From DASRAJ01 sp035638255 (GTDB lineage Bacteria > Bacteroidota > Bacteroidia > Chitinophagales > UBA10324): 64,000 nucleotides of DNA. Every line of letters starts with the position of its first letter. Position 1 is the stretch's first letter. A program made the translations under genes and the position numbers. The DNA lies in the NCBI GenBank assembly GCA_035638255.1, contig DASRAJ010000055.1, positions 1-64,000 of the forward strand, read 5' to 3'. Of the stretch, positions 35,526-44,630 are shown in pieces. A model generated the notes under the pieces. That model had not been told where the DNA came from, made no database searches, and was given only the letters and a program-made list of their open reading frames with translations.

Positions 35526-35747
35526 AGTAGGCAATAGGCAGTAGGCAAATAACGATACACGAGTTCTCCTGATTTGATCGGGATTCACGTAACACGACTC
35601 ATTGGACAATAGACAAAAACAACAAGCAATTGGGCCGATGTTTTTGTTCATAGATTTTTTTGAAAAAAAATTTCCATATCGCGAAGAATTAGTTTTGCCA
35701 CTGGCTCATTTTTTCTTTTGCCTATTGCTTACTGCCTACTGCCTACT
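35526..35747. repeat. Opposed word repeats flanking a 229-bp gap
   Basis: 35526-35548 is AGTAGGCAATAGGCAGTAGG-like; 35718-35747 carries the same word inverted (GCCTATTGCTTACTGCC and more). Between them lies 35558-35589, a 32-bp block found again at 54847 (29 of 32 bases), centred on a TCCTGATTTGATCGGGA palindrome. There is no gene in the gap. Confidence 0.65.
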
Positions 35748-35752
35748 AAAAC

Positions 35753-36943
35753 ATGCCACGCATTCTCCGCATTATCAACCGTCTCAATCTCGGAGGTCCC
35801 ACATTCAATGCTGCGTATCTCACAAAATACATGTCGCCGGAGTATGAGACAATGCTGGTTGCTGGAATGATTGATGGAAGTGAAGCGAGTTCAGAATTTG
35901 TACTTGAAGAAATGGGATTGAAACCGGTCTACATTCCTGAAATGTATCGTGAGATTGACTGGATGAAGGACCGAAGCGCTTATTTCAGATTAAAAAAAAT
36001 CATCCGTGATTTCAAACCCGATATTGTTCACACCCACGCTGCGAAGGCAGGAGCACTCGGGCGTATGGCTGCTTATGCCTGTCATGTGCCGGTGATCCTC
36101 CACACTTTTCATGGAAATGTTTTTCATTCCTATTTCTCAAAATGGAAAACCAACGTTTTCATTAACGTTGAACGGCAACTTGCAAAAAGAAGCACGCGCA
36201 TCATCGCAATCAGTGAAAAACAGAAAAGAGAGTTGAGCGAGCAGTTCCGGATTTGTCCGGCAGAAAAAATTGAAATCATTCCGCTGGGTTTTGATCTCCG
36301 AAAATTCTCAGAAGATGTAGAGGCAAAGAGGAAAAAATTCCGTGATCATTATTTGGTCGCCGATGATGAGATTGTGATTTCAATTGTAGGAAGATTGGTT
36401 CCGGTGAAAAATCACAAGCTTTTTCTTCACGCCCTGAAAAATGTTATAAGCCAAACACAAAAAAAAGTCCGGGCCTTCATTGTCGGGGATGGTGAAGATC
36501 GCCTCGCTATTGAATCATTATCACGATCGCTGCAAATTGATTTTGCTGATTTCCTTCATGAAAAGAAAAAAGCCACACTCACATTCACTTCATGGCTGAA
36601 AGATGTAGATGAAGTTTATGCGGGCAGTGAGATCGTTGCGCTCACCTCATTGAATGAAGGCACACCGGTCAGCATCATTGAAGCACTGGCAGCAGGAAAG
36701 CCGGTTGTTACCACAGATGTTGGGGGCATAAGTGATATTATGGTGAATGAGAAAAATGGTTTCATTGTTAATAGTAATGCTCAGGATGCATTTACCGATG
36801 CGCTGCTTAAATTAGTTGAAGATACTGCCCTTCGCGGCGCAATGGAAAATTTTCATGGAGCAAATACAAGCGAGCGATTCAGTTATGTTCGCCTTGTGAA
36901 TGATATGTCTGTGCTTTACTCACACCTGCTTCAAACGAGATGA
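35753..36943 (+). CDS. Glycosyltransferase family 4 protein
   Basis: 396 residues with the GT-B fold. N-terminal acceptor domain: INRLNLGGPTFNAAYL, HTHAAKAGALGRMAAY, HTFHGNVFHSYF. C-terminal donor domain: VISIVGRLVPVKNHKLFLHAL, FIVGDGEDR, VALTSLNEGTPVSIIEALAAGKPVV (the E-x7-E nucleotide-sugar motif). It should add a sugar to a lipid-linked intermediate at the inner membrane. It lies within the EPS cluster, 120 bp before the export genes. Confidence 0.92.
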   Translation: MPRILRIINRLNLGGPTFNAAYLTKYMSPEYETMLVAGMIDGSEASSEFVLEEMGLKPVYIPEMYREIDWMKDRSAYFRLKKIIRDFKPDIVHTHAAKAGALGRMAAYACHVPVILHTFHGNVFHSYFSKWKTNVFINVERQLAKRSTRIIAISEKQKRELSEQFRICPAEKIEIIPLGFDLRKFSEDVEAKRKKFRDHYLVADDEIVISIVGRLVPVKNHKLFLHALKNVISQTQKKVRAFIVGDGEDRLAIESLSRSLQIDFADFLHEKKKATLTFTSWLKDVDEVYAGSEIVALTSLNEGTPVSIIEALAAGKPVVTTDVGGISDIMVNEKNGFIVNSNAQDAFTDALLKLVEDTALRGAMENFHGANTSERFSYVRLVNDMSVLYSHLLQTR

Positions 36944-36957
36944 TAGCGCCAATTCTT

Positions 36958-36965
36958 TAACTTTG
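36958..36965 (+). promoter_or_regulatory. Possible -7 promoter element (TAACTTTG) for the export genes
   Basis: Exact TAnnTTTG match, 97 bp upstream of the wza-like start. No -33 TTTG was found. Confidence 0.4.
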
Positions 36966-37062
36966 CAATGCAAAAATTACTTGAGTAAGATTTCTACCTG
37001 AAAATATACCTCTCATTTCCCAAACAAAAGTGAAAGGGTTTCCGAACTAAATTTAGTATTTC

Positions 37063-37806
37063 TTGAAAAGGATATTCTGGTTTGTTGCAATCATAATCAT
37101 GCTGAGTGGGTGCAGAGTTATTTATCCTGATCACCTGTTTAAAATTGAGCAACAAAAATTAGTGATGGCGGACACGGTGAAAACCGCGAAAGAATATGTC
37201 ATTCGCGCGGGCGATCTGCTTTCAGTGGGCGTGTTTTCCAATAACGGGTACGAGCTGGTGGATGTGCTCACGCAGGATATTAACACCTTCTCCCCGTTAC
37301 AATATGTGGTAAAGGAAAACGGCTACGTGATGCTACCAATGCTTGATTCCATTTCCATTACCGGCCTTACCATCACGGAAGCGGAACGCATACTCGAAAA
37401 GAAGTACAGCTATTACTTCGTGAATCCTTTTATTCGAATACAAGTGACAAACAGAAATGTGTATGTGTTCAAAGGAAGACAAGGGGCAGTAGTTGTGACG
37501 CTGGACCGGGAGAACATGAATTTGATAGAGGTGCTTGCAAAAGCACAGGGGATACCTGCCGGCGGAAAAGCATACGCAGTGCGCGTAATACGCGGAAACA
37601 TGAGCAACCCAACCGTGTTTGACATTGACCTGTCAACAATTGACGGCATAGCGAAGGCAAATCTCACTATGGAAGCAAATGACGTGGTCTATATTGAATC
37701 ACGACTTACAGCTAATGATCTATTGCTCCAGGTCACTCCCGTTCTCTCGCTGCTTTCTACTTTGTTCTTCATGACCTACTCGGTAATTGCACTCACTAAA
37801 TTATGA
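37063..37806 (+). CDS. Wza-like polysaccharide export lipoprotein, TTG start
   Basis: 247 residues. A TTG is the only possible start: a TAG stands two codons upstream, and the signal peptide KRIFWFVAIIIMLSGC with its lipobox follows at once. The polysaccharide export (Poly_export/SLBB) domain shows YVIRAGDLLSVGV, GYVMLPMLDSISITGLT and a beta-grasp segment. A C-terminal helix (LLQVTPVLSLLSTLFFM) may span the outer membrane. It overlaps the next gene by ATGA, as expected for export partners. Confidence 0.88.
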   Translation: MKRIFWFVAIIIMLSGCRVIYPDHLFKIEQQKLVMADTVKTAKEYVIRAGDLLSVGVFSNNGYELVDVLTQDINTFSPLQYVVKENGYVMLPMLDSISITGLTITEAERILEKKYSYYFVNPFIRIQVTNRNVYVFKGRQGAVVVTLDRENMNLIEVLAKAQGIPAGGKAYAVRVIRGNMSNPTVFDIDLSTIDGIAKANLTMEANDVVYIESRLTANDLLLQVTPVLSLLSTLFFMTYSVIALTKL

Positions 37807-40247
37807 GCGAGACCAAGATCATATTAAGTCCGATGCAGAGACTGCTGGGTGAAGATTTCAACCCGGCACTGCTAATGATCATGATCCGCAAGAGTTTGAT
37901 GTGGTGCATCGTGATCATGCTGCTCACAGTTTCAGCATCGCTGGTGTACCTGCGTTACACTCCACCGACCTATGAAGTGACGGCATCGCTGATTGTGAAG
38001 CCAATCAACACTGCGCAAGCGCTCGACATTCAAAACAATCTATTCCAGTCCAAGAATTCCAATCTTGATATTGAAAAGGACATTCAGATCATGAAGGCTA
38101 ACGTGATCATGGATCGCGTGATTGACTCGCTGAACTTACAGATTGCTTATTACCAGGCAGGAAAGATTCTGAATGAAGAATTGTATAAGAACAATCCGTT
38201 CATCGTGCACGTGAATGACGTGAAGGATGATTTTTATAACCGTTCTGTTCAGTTTCGTTTTCTAAGCGGAGAAAGATATCAATTGAATTTTTCTACCTCC
38301 GGAAAAGAAATCTGGCAGACATTTGAGCTTGGAAAGCATTACGTGACGCCGGACATGCAATTCAGTATTACCATTAACCCCAGAGTAGCTGTATCTGAAA
38401 GCGTGACTTCAGCAGAATATTTTTTCATCGTTCTGAATGCTTATTCTCTTTATGGAAGGCTGCGCTCCGCGTTGCAGATTGCGCCGAATGTTCCCACCAT
38501 TGGACTGCAGATGCGTGACAGGGCACCTCAAAAAGCCGCTGACATTGTCAACCGCGTTTGTGACGAGTTCCTCTCTTATGACAAGGAGAAAAAAACAGAA
38601 AGCGCGACACTGATTCTTAATTTCATAGAAGCCCAGGTAGATTCAATCAGTAACGAATTGAAAGACTATGAGGACCAGATGACGCAATTCAAACTGGCGA
38701 ATGGTATTGCGATTTCATCCATGGAGCAAGACCTCAATACCCAGTTGAAAGACCTGAAGACAAAACAAGAGGACCTTGATGTGCAATACAGTACGCTGGA
38801 ATATTACCGGAAATATTTTCTGCAATACCAGGATTCATCACACCTTCTCTTCGGCATTGTTGATCCCGGATATGCCGGATTGAGTGATAACATTCAGAGT
38901 CTCGATCATCTGCAAACACAGTGGCGTGATCTTACACTCAAGCTCTCACCCAATAATCCCCAGGTGATTAATCTGAAAAAGGAGATTGTTGATATGAAGC
39001 GCAACATTCTCACCAGCATCCTGAATGCGCAGCAAAAAGTGAAGGACAAAATAAAGGAAGTAGATGACGAGGTCAACAAGTATCTTAATCAGTTTGCCTC
39101 TGTGCCGGGCATTCAATCTCAATATCTCCGCATCTCGCGACTGAGTGATTTAAAAGAAAAATATTACCTTCTCCTGCTCGATAAAAAATCCGCATTTGAT
39201 ATCACCAAGGCAGGATTTGTTTCTGACTACACGATACTTCGAAAAGCAGATGTTCCTACCCAACCTGTTTTCCCTAACAGCTCTCTCATCAAGCTACTGG
39301 GGATTGCACTGGGCCTGATGGGATGCTTCCTGCTTATTGTTGTCCGGTACTTATTGCATCACAAAATTCTTTCGGTGTCAGAAATCACCCGCTATTGCGA
39401 TGCGGGAATCCTTGGCGTGATTCCGAAGTATAATCAGCTTATGGATGTATCGCAGTTAGTAGTAAACAAAAGTCCCAAGTCAGTGATATCTGAGTGTTTT
39501 CGATCCATGCGAACCAACCTCGAATATATTTCACCGGGAAAACCTCCGCAACTTATTACGGTTACATCCACAGTTGCAGGGGAGGGGAAGACTTTTATTG
39601 CAGTTAACATGGCCGGCATTCTTGCCGTAGGCGGAAAAAAAGTTTTGCTGCTTGATTTTGATTTAAGAAAGCCCCAGCTTCATCGTGCCTTTAAGGTGGA
39701 TAACCAGCGAGGGGTCAGCACGCTGCTGATTGGAAAATACAAACTGGAAGAATGTATCCGGCATACAGAGTGGGAGAACCTGGATTTCATCACCAGTGGT
39801 CCGTTGCCGCCGAATCCTGCAGAATTCATTAACTCTACTAAAACCGATGCTCTTTTAGAAGAACTGAAGAAACAATACGATGTTCTTGTGATTGATACGC
39901 CCCCGGTGGGTATCGTAACAGATGCGCTCGACCTCATTAAGAAATCTGATGTTCCCATTTACATTGTGCGTGCAGATTATAGCAGCAGAAATTTCCTGAA
40001 CAATATCAATCACCTGGTGCAGGATCATCGTATTGCGAGACTTTCAATAGTGTTGAATGATATGGGTGAGGGCGCTTCAATCTATTCCTACAACTATGGA
40101 TACGGCTATGGATATGGTTATGGGTACGGTTATGGCTATACAGGCTATGGCGATCGCCAATATGGTTATGAGTATTACACGGATGATACCAGGAAAAAAC
40201 GTAATTTTATGTGGCGAATGCTGGATTTCGTTCGATCTTTGTTTTAA
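37803..40247 (+). CDS. Wzc-like polysaccharide co-polymerase / BY-kinase
   Basis: 814 residues. An N-terminal Wzz domain lies between two membrane segments (about 30-55 and 495-520), with a long coiled-coil periplasmic part (about 270-480). The cytoplasmic kinase has Walker A (AGEGKT, about 590), Walker A' (LLLDFDLRKP, about 616) and Walker B (LVIDTPPVG, about 695). The C-terminal tail has a tyrosine cluster with alternating Y and G from about residue 765. Such tails are autophosphorylated and control chain length and export. The gene is coupled to the Wza-like gene. Confidence 0.92.
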   Translation: MSETKIILSPMQRLLGEDFNPALLMIMIRKSLMWCIVIMLLTVSASLVYLRYTPPTYEVTASLIVKPINTAQALDIQNNLFQSKNSNLDIEKDIQIMKANVIMDRVIDSLNLQIAYYQAGKILNEELYKNNPFIVHVNDVKDDFYNRSVQFRFLSGERYQLNFSTSGKEIWQTFELGKHYVTPDMQFSITINPRVAVSESVTSAEYFFIVLNAYSLYGRLRSALQIAPNVPTIGLQMRDRAPQKAADIVNRVCDEFLSYDKEKKTESATLILNFIEAQVDSISNELKDYEDQMTQFKLANGIAISSMEQDLNTQLKDLKTKQEDLDVQYSTLEYYRKYFLQYQDSSHLLFGIVDPGYAGLSDNIQSLDHLQTQWRDLTLKLSPNNPQVINLKKEIVDMKRNILTSILNAQQKVKDKIKEVDDEVNKYLNQFASVPGIQSQYLRISRLSDLKEKYYLLLLDKKSAFDITKAGFVSDYTILRKADVPTQPVFPNSSLIKLLGIALGLMGCFLLIVVRYLLHHKILSVSEITRYCDAGILGVIPKYNQLMDVSQLVVNKSPKSVISECFRSMRTNLEYISPGKPPQLITVTSTVAGEGKTFIAVNMAGILAVGGKKVLLLDFDLRKPQLHRAFKVDNQRGVSTLLIGKYKLEECIRHTEWENLDFITSGPLPPNPAEFINSTKTDALLEELKKQYDVLVIDTPPVGIVTDALDLIKKSDVPIYIVRADYSSRNFLNNINHLVQDHRIARLSIVLNDMGEGASIYSYNYGYGYGYGYGYGYGYTGYGDRQYGYEYYTDDTRKKRNFMWRMLDFVRSLF
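40095..40139 (+). repeat. Tyr-Gly dipeptide repeat tract in the BY-kinase tail
   Basis: Fifteen codons alternate TAY and GGN, giving eight tyrosines and seven glycines. The 6-bp unit is degenerate at the third positions, so slippage is possible but limited. Confidence 0.9.
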
Positions 40248-40277
40248 TAATCACCACACCCTCTAAAACGCTAAATC

Positions 40278-41438
40278 GTGGGAGAAACCGATTCTGCACT
40301 GCTCCTTCCTATTGCCTACTCAGTGTTTTTTGTCATTGCGATATTTTTTTCCTTTCTCATCAACGGATTGTTGTTGAAGTTTTCGCGTACTCTGGGCAAT
40401 CGCCAGATGCAGCATCGCCATAACATTCGCTGGTCAAATAATGTGAAACCATCTGTTGGAGGATTTTCATTCTATATCGTTTTTCTCATTTCCATATCCA
40501 TCTTCAGTATTTTCAATTTTTCAGAGCAGGAATACCTGAACAAACATTTGCTCGGCATTGTAGCAGCCGTCACCACGGCTTTTCTTCTTGGTCTGGCCGA
40601 TGATGCTTACGATACCATACCGCTCCTGAAATTCTTCAGTCAATTGTGCTGCGGACTGTTCCTGGTAGTCACCGGCACCATTATTCCTGCCACGGGAATT
40701 TATGTGTGTGATGTCCTCATTACCCTTATTTGGGTGGTTGGCATCATGAACTCTATCAACATGCTTGACAACATGGATAGCATCAGTGCGATCGTTTCGC
40801 TTTGCCTGATGCTCTCTTGTTTTCTTGTTTTACTCCTTGAGAAAAATATTTTTTCATTTTATTCGGTCATGCTCATCGGAGTGTCAGGAGCCGTTGGCGG
40901 CTTTCTGTATTTCAACTGGCATCCGGCGCGTATATACATGGGCGATACCGGAAGTCAGTTTCTCGGCGCATTCATTTCAGCGATCTCCATTCCAATTTTG
41001 TGGAAGTATCATACACCGAGCGGCGGCACTATTCAACTAACTCAATACCTGATTCCGCTAATGGCGTTCACTGTTCCCATCATTGATACCGCAACCGTTT
41101 TCATGCGGCGGATTGCCCGCGGTCATTCGCCGTTCATCGGGGGAAAAGATCACATTTCACACCATTTCGTGTATGCAGGATTGAAAGATAAGCAGGTGAT
41201 TTATCTGCTGGGAGGATGTTCGTTTATCTCTGCATTATTGACGGTATACCTTATTTCTGTAAGAACAGAAATGAATCCCATGCTGATGACTATTTGCTAT
41301 TCCTACTTTATCTTTTTGTTTATTGTAGTGCAGTATTTCTATGACCGGGGTATGAAAAAAGAGCGGGCCCGCCTGAAGGCAGAACCCGAAAAACAGACCA
41401 TGAAAACTGAGCCCAAAACCAAGTCAGTGACCGCTTGA
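40278..41438 (+). CDS. MraY/WecA-family sugar-phosphate transferase, GTG start
   Basis: 386 residues from a GTG (the frame has a TAA just before it). About ten membrane helices. Family motifs: SNNVKPSVGGFSFY, FLLGLADDAYDT (DD catalytic pair), MNSINMLDNMD (the N-x-x-D loop), NWHPARIYMGDTGSQFLG and GGKDHISHHFVYAGL (HxxH type). It likely moves a HexNAc-1-phosphate to undecaprenyl phosphate, the first step of polymer assembly. A charged C-terminal tail is cytoplasmic. It ends the EPS cluster. Confidence 0.92.
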   Translation: MGETDSALLLPIAYSVFFVIAIFFSFLINGLLLKFSRTLGNRQMQHRHNIRWSNNVKPSVGGFSFYIVFLISISIFSIFNFSEQEYLNKHLLGIVAAVTTAFLLGLADDAYDTIPLLKFFSQLCCGLFLVVTGTIIPATGIYVCDVLITLIWVVGIMNSINMLDNMDSISAIVSLCLMLSCFLVLLLEKNIFSFYSVMLIGVSGAVGGFLYFNWHPARIYMGDTGSQFLGAFISAISIPILWKYHTPSGGTIQLTQYLIPLMAFTVPIIDTATVFMRRIARGHSPFIGGKDHISHHFVYAGLKDKQVIYLLGGCSFISALLTVYLISVRTEMNPMLMTICYSYFIFLFIVVQYFYDRGMKKERARLKAEPEKQTMKTEPKTKSVTA

Positions 41439-41491
41439 TGGGTGTCTGTAATAAATGTCTCAAAAGCCAAACAACAACCGAAGTAATTCCG

Positions 41492-41509
41492 ATCCCGATT
41501 AATCGGGAT
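41492..41509. repeat. Perfect 18-bp palindrome ATCCCGATTAATCGGGAT
   Basis: It sits in the 147-bp gap between convergent genes and could also work as a terminator, though it lacks a clear T run. It belongs to the CCCGAT/ATCGGG family. Confidence 0.7.
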
Positions 41510-41585
41510 TCAGAATCCACCGGCACAGCCGGATGGTAAACCGGGTTCAGCACAACTAACGATTTTGAGAGAGATTTATCTGTAT

Positions 41586-42671
41586 TCACTTGCCGAAGGA
41601 ATATCCCATGGCTTGTTTTAATTCCACGCTGAGCTCAGGAAGTCGTCTTCGTTCAATCAGAAAGGAAGTGAGTTCGGCGAATTCTTTGAAGATGTAGTGC
41701 TTTTCCATTGCTCCCCGTAAATAATCCTTTCCGCTGCTGCCGCCTGTACCGATTCGTGAACCGATCATCCGTTGTACCATACTGATATGGCGATGACGCC
41801 ATAGAGCCATCAACTCATCAATATCGAGCAACGTATTTATCAGTTGAAAAGGGAGTTGCATCAGCGGATAATCACGATAGAGCATGATGAAGAGTGCGCT
41901 GCGGTTAGCACGCCCACTCAGGTTTCTCCCTTCTCCGGAGGAGTCCTTTCGGAGAGGATCGTTGCTATCAAACAGCAAAGAATCAAACGGTTCAAGATTT
42001 TTCTTCTCCTCCGCTGAAAGCGATTGATCATACAGTGCCCTGTAATCATTCCAGAAAATATGCTGATCTGTAATGCTGGTCCTATTGCCTGAATAATTTT
42101 TCCAGAATCGTGGTTCATCAAAGAAGGGCATTCGCTCCAGCCACTGATTCACCAAAACGAGCAACGTTTTTTCCTGCTCTGCTTTTTTCACCTCATCCAA
42201 TTCTTCCTTGTGCAAATGAGAGACATAGTAATTCTGTTCATGACGCTGTTCGAATTTCAGGCCCATGATGGCTTCAATCATTTTGAATTGGTAGCTCTGG
42301 AATCCTGATGCCGGGCGAAGCAGATCACGGAAGTCCAGAAAGTCAAGTGGTGTCATCGTTTCAAGAATATCAATCTGGTGCACGAGTACCCGGAGGATGG
42401 TGGCAATGCGCTGAAGACGGTGAACAGCAATCTGCATGTCAGGCGCATTGTCATTGATCTGCTGGTTGGCAAAAATCCGTTGAACGATCTTCAGCTCAAA
42501 TAAAATCTGCTTGAACCACAACTCATACGTTTGGTGAATGATGATGAACAGCATTTCATCATCAGCAGGCTTGCCTGCTTTTTCGCTTTCACGATGCTGG
42601 GCATTGAGGATTTGATCGAGTGCGAGGTAGGATTTGTAGTAAACCTCATTCTGTGCTTTTTCCATCATCAA
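41586..42671 (-). CDS. kynA: Tryptophan 2,3-dioxygenase family protein
   Basis: 361 residues; the start is MMMEK, any of three adjacent ATGs. Family motifs are clear: YYKSYLALDQILNAQ, DEMLFIIIHQTYELWFKQILFEL (distal catalytic His), LRPASGFQSYQFKMIE, and GTGGSSGKDYLRG in the haem-proximal region, with HRHISMVQRMIG. It is longer than bacterial TDOs of about 280 residues, but such long forms occur in Bacteroidota. It would open the indole ring of tryptophan to N-formylkynurenine. A RidA-type gene and an aminomuconate-semialdehyde-type dehydrogenase nearby fit the same pathway. Confidence 0.9.
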   Translation of the reverse strand: MMMEKAQNEVYYKSYLALDQILNAQHRESEKAGKPADDEMLFIIIHQTYELWFKQILFELKIVQRIFANQQINDNAPDMQIAVHRLQRIATILRVLVHQIDILETMTPLDFLDFRDLLRPASGFQSYQFKMIEAIMGLKFEQRHEQNYYVSHLHKEELDEVKKAEQEKTLLVLVNQWLERMPFFDEPRFWKNYSGNRTSITDQHIFWNDYRALYDQSLSAEEKKNLEPFDSLLFDSNDPLRKDSSGEGRNLSGRANRSALFIMLYRDYPLMQLPFQLINTLLDIDELMALWRHRHISMVQRMIGSRIGTGGSSGKDYLRGAMEKHYIFKEFAELTSFLIERRRLPELSVELKQAMGYSFGK

Positions 42672-42883
42672 AAAAATTTCCGTTACAAGTTAGCGCATTT
42701 GATGCCTGTCCTTATTTTCAAATCTATGTGAGAAGATTTCCATTGCCATTCATCTTTGTCAAATTCATTACCCCACGATCCAGGTAAAAGTCTTTCCGGT
42801 GCATTCGATTTTTTTGCACGAATGAATTTCTTATTCCAATTTTTTCTATTGTCGGTATGTTTACCTGCCTTCATCACAATCTT

Positions 42884-43300
42884 TTATTCAATCATTGCAA
42901 TGCATTTCAATTCAATCGCAATCGGTGTAGGAAGTGATTTAATCTCCACCGTTGTCCTGCACGGCTGGTTGTCTTGGAAATACTCAGCGTAAATCTTGTT
43001 GTAGGTTTCAAAATCATCTTTCATGTTAGTAAGGAAAACAGTCACGTCAACTAATTTATCCCAACTGCTTCCCGATTCTTCCAAAACAGTCTTTACATTT
43101 TTGAAAACAGAGTGGCACTGTGCTTCGATGTTGTACTTCACTAAGTTTCCCGTTGAATCATATTCATTGCCGGGAATATTGTTAGTACCGGCTTCACGAG
43201 CTCCAATACCGGAAAGAAAAAGCAAGTTTCCGACTCTTCGTGCATGCGGATACAATCCAACTGGTTTTGGAGCTTTGTCAGTGGAGATTTTATCGTTCAT
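42884..43300 (-). CDS. RidA family protein, possible 2-aminomuconate deaminase
   Basis: 138 residues. The RidA fold is recognisable: PVGLYPHARRVGNLLFLSGIGARE, NIEAQCHSVFKNVKTVLEESGSSWDKLVDVTVFLTNM, and CRTTVEIKSLPTPIAIELKCIAMI (conserved R and E). Some RidA-fold enzymes are 2-aminomuconate deaminases; the RARxVGxLLFLSGIGxR start looks like that branch. Next to tryptophan 2,3-dioxygenase this role is likely, but a general imine deaminase cannot be ruled out. Confidence 0.85.
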   Translation of the reverse strand: MNDKISTDKAPKPVGLYPHARRVGNLLFLSGIGAREAGTNNIPGNEYDSTGNLVKYNIEAQCHSVFKNVKTVLEESGSSWDKLVDVTVFLTNMKDDFETYNKIYAEYFQDNQPCRTTVEIKSLPTPIAIELKCIAMIE

Positions 43301-43323
43301 CAGTTCATTTGTTCAAATCAAAA

Positions 43324-43737
43324 TTATTTTTCTACCGCACCATCCCAGGCATTATACCCATTTTTGAGACTCAAAACATTGTGGAAACCTTTCTTGGCCA
43401 TAAGCTCAGATGCCTGTGAGGAACGACTGCCTTTAGCGCAATAGACCAAATACGTTTTGCTTTTGTCGAGCGAGTCAAGCTGCAGCGAAAAATTTTGATC
43501 GTAAAAGTTAATGAGTGTTGCCTTCGGAATGTGCCCCGACTGATATTCCTCCGGAGTGCGCACATCGAGAATCACCACATTAGATTCTTTCATTTTCTCT
43601 GCGAAAGTTTTGTTATCCACGCTTTTGTAACCGGAAGAAGTTTGACTCTGGCTGCAGGCAGAAACAGTGACGACGAGAAAAAGAGAGAATAGGAAATTTT
43701 TCCCTGTAAGGAAATGGTGATGCACTAATCGTTTCAT
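43324..43737 (-). CDS. Rhodanese-domain lipoprotein
   Basis: 137 residues from MKRLVHHHF at 43737; an ATG at 43758 is less likely. The lipobox VVTVSAC gives lipid Cys28. The rhodanese domain follows: VVILDVRTPEEYQSGHIPKATLINF and YLVYCAKGSRSSQAS, with catalytic C100. It may move sulfane sulfur in the periplasm. It lies between the RidA and sterol-desaturase-like genes on the same strand, with gaps of 23 bp on each side. Confidence 0.9.
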   Translation of the reverse strand: MKRLVHHHFLTGKNFLFSLFLVVTVSACSQSQTSSGYKSVDNKTFAEKMKESNVVILDVRTPEEYQSGHIPKATLINFYDQNFSLQLDSLDKSKTYLVYCAKGSRSSQASELMAKKGFHNVLSLKNGYNAWDGAVEK

Positions 43738-43760
43738 TGAACCGGTTGTGTTCATCATTG

Positions 43761-44630
43761 CTAATATTTTTTTGAAAAAGGATGAATCATGTGTCCATAA
43801 AATGAGGCAGGAAAAAACTCAGAGCGCGGAAAGCCGAGCGGCACATCTCTTCCGCTTTGCGGCCAGTACACAGTTCCGAATAAATAATCCCACACACTCA
43901 AAGTTAATCCGAAATTCACTCCATACTGCTCCGGTAATTCTTTCGCGTGATGCCAGATGTGCATCTGCGGACTGTTGAATAAATATTTGAAGGGTCCCCA
44001 ACTAATGTTGAGATTAGAATGATTGAGATGCCCGATGGCCAGCGTAAAAATATGGACGATGATAAAATCCTGGATACCGAAGCCAATCATTGCCAGGGGA
44101 ATGTATTCGATACTGCGATAGACAATCGTTTCCATCCAGTGAAAGCGAAGGTGAGCGGCAAATCCCATTTGCTCAACTGAGTGATGCACTTTGTGAAACT
44201 CCCAAAGCCGGGGAACACGATGCAAAACGCGATGCACATTCCAGTCAATAAAATCTTTTGTAACGAGAAGAATGAGCAGTTGCGACCAAGCCGGGAATGA
44301 ATGAATTTCAATCGCCACAATATTTTTCAAACCGAACAATCCGATGAAATCATTGAATGCCTGCACTCCAACATTTGATAATGCATTGTATCCAATAAGT
44401 GAGAAAAGAAAAAAGTTGAAGAACATATAAAAGCCATCGAGGAAAAAATCTTTGCGGATGATGGATTGATTTTTTCTCCAGGGAAAAATGATCTCCAATG
44501 ACCAGCAGAAAAGAGAAAGCGCAATCAGCCAGTAGAAATAATTGTGAAAGGAGGGGTGAAGAATTTCAGAGGATAAATAATTCCAGTAACCTGAGAATGA
44601 GTCGGTGACGATTTGGAGATAGCGTATCAT
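43761..44630 (-). CDS. Sterol desaturase / fatty acid hydroxylase superfamily protein
   Basis: 289 residues with four or more membrane segments. The di-iron histidine boxes are present: HRVLHR, FHKVHHSVE, and MHIWHHAKE with an extra GHLNHSN. FHWMETIVYRSI is also typical. The superfamily hydroxylates or desaturates lipids at the membrane; the substrate cannot be told. The ATG at 44630 abuts the left arm of the inverted repeat of the next cassette. Confidence 0.9.
   Translation of the reverse strand: MIRYLQIVTDSFSGYWNYLSSEILHPSFHNYFYWLIALSLFCWSLEIIFPWRKNQSIIRKDFFLDGFYMFFNFFLFSLIGYNALSNVGVQAFNDFIGLFGLKNIVAIEIHSFPAWSQLLILLVTKDFIDWNVHRVLHRVPRLWEFHKVHHSVEQMGFAAHLRFHWMETIVYRSIEYIPLAMIGFGIQDFIIVHIFTLAIGHLNHSNLNISWGPFKYLFNSPQMHIWHHAKELPEQYGVNFGLTLSVWDYLFGTVYWPQSGRDVPLGFPRSEFFPASFYGHMIHPFSKKY

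Noticed and set aside
42683..42877. 64-codon minus ORF between the dioxygenase and RidA genes
   Set aside because: Composition is not coding-like and there is no family; I see no gene in this 212-bp gap.
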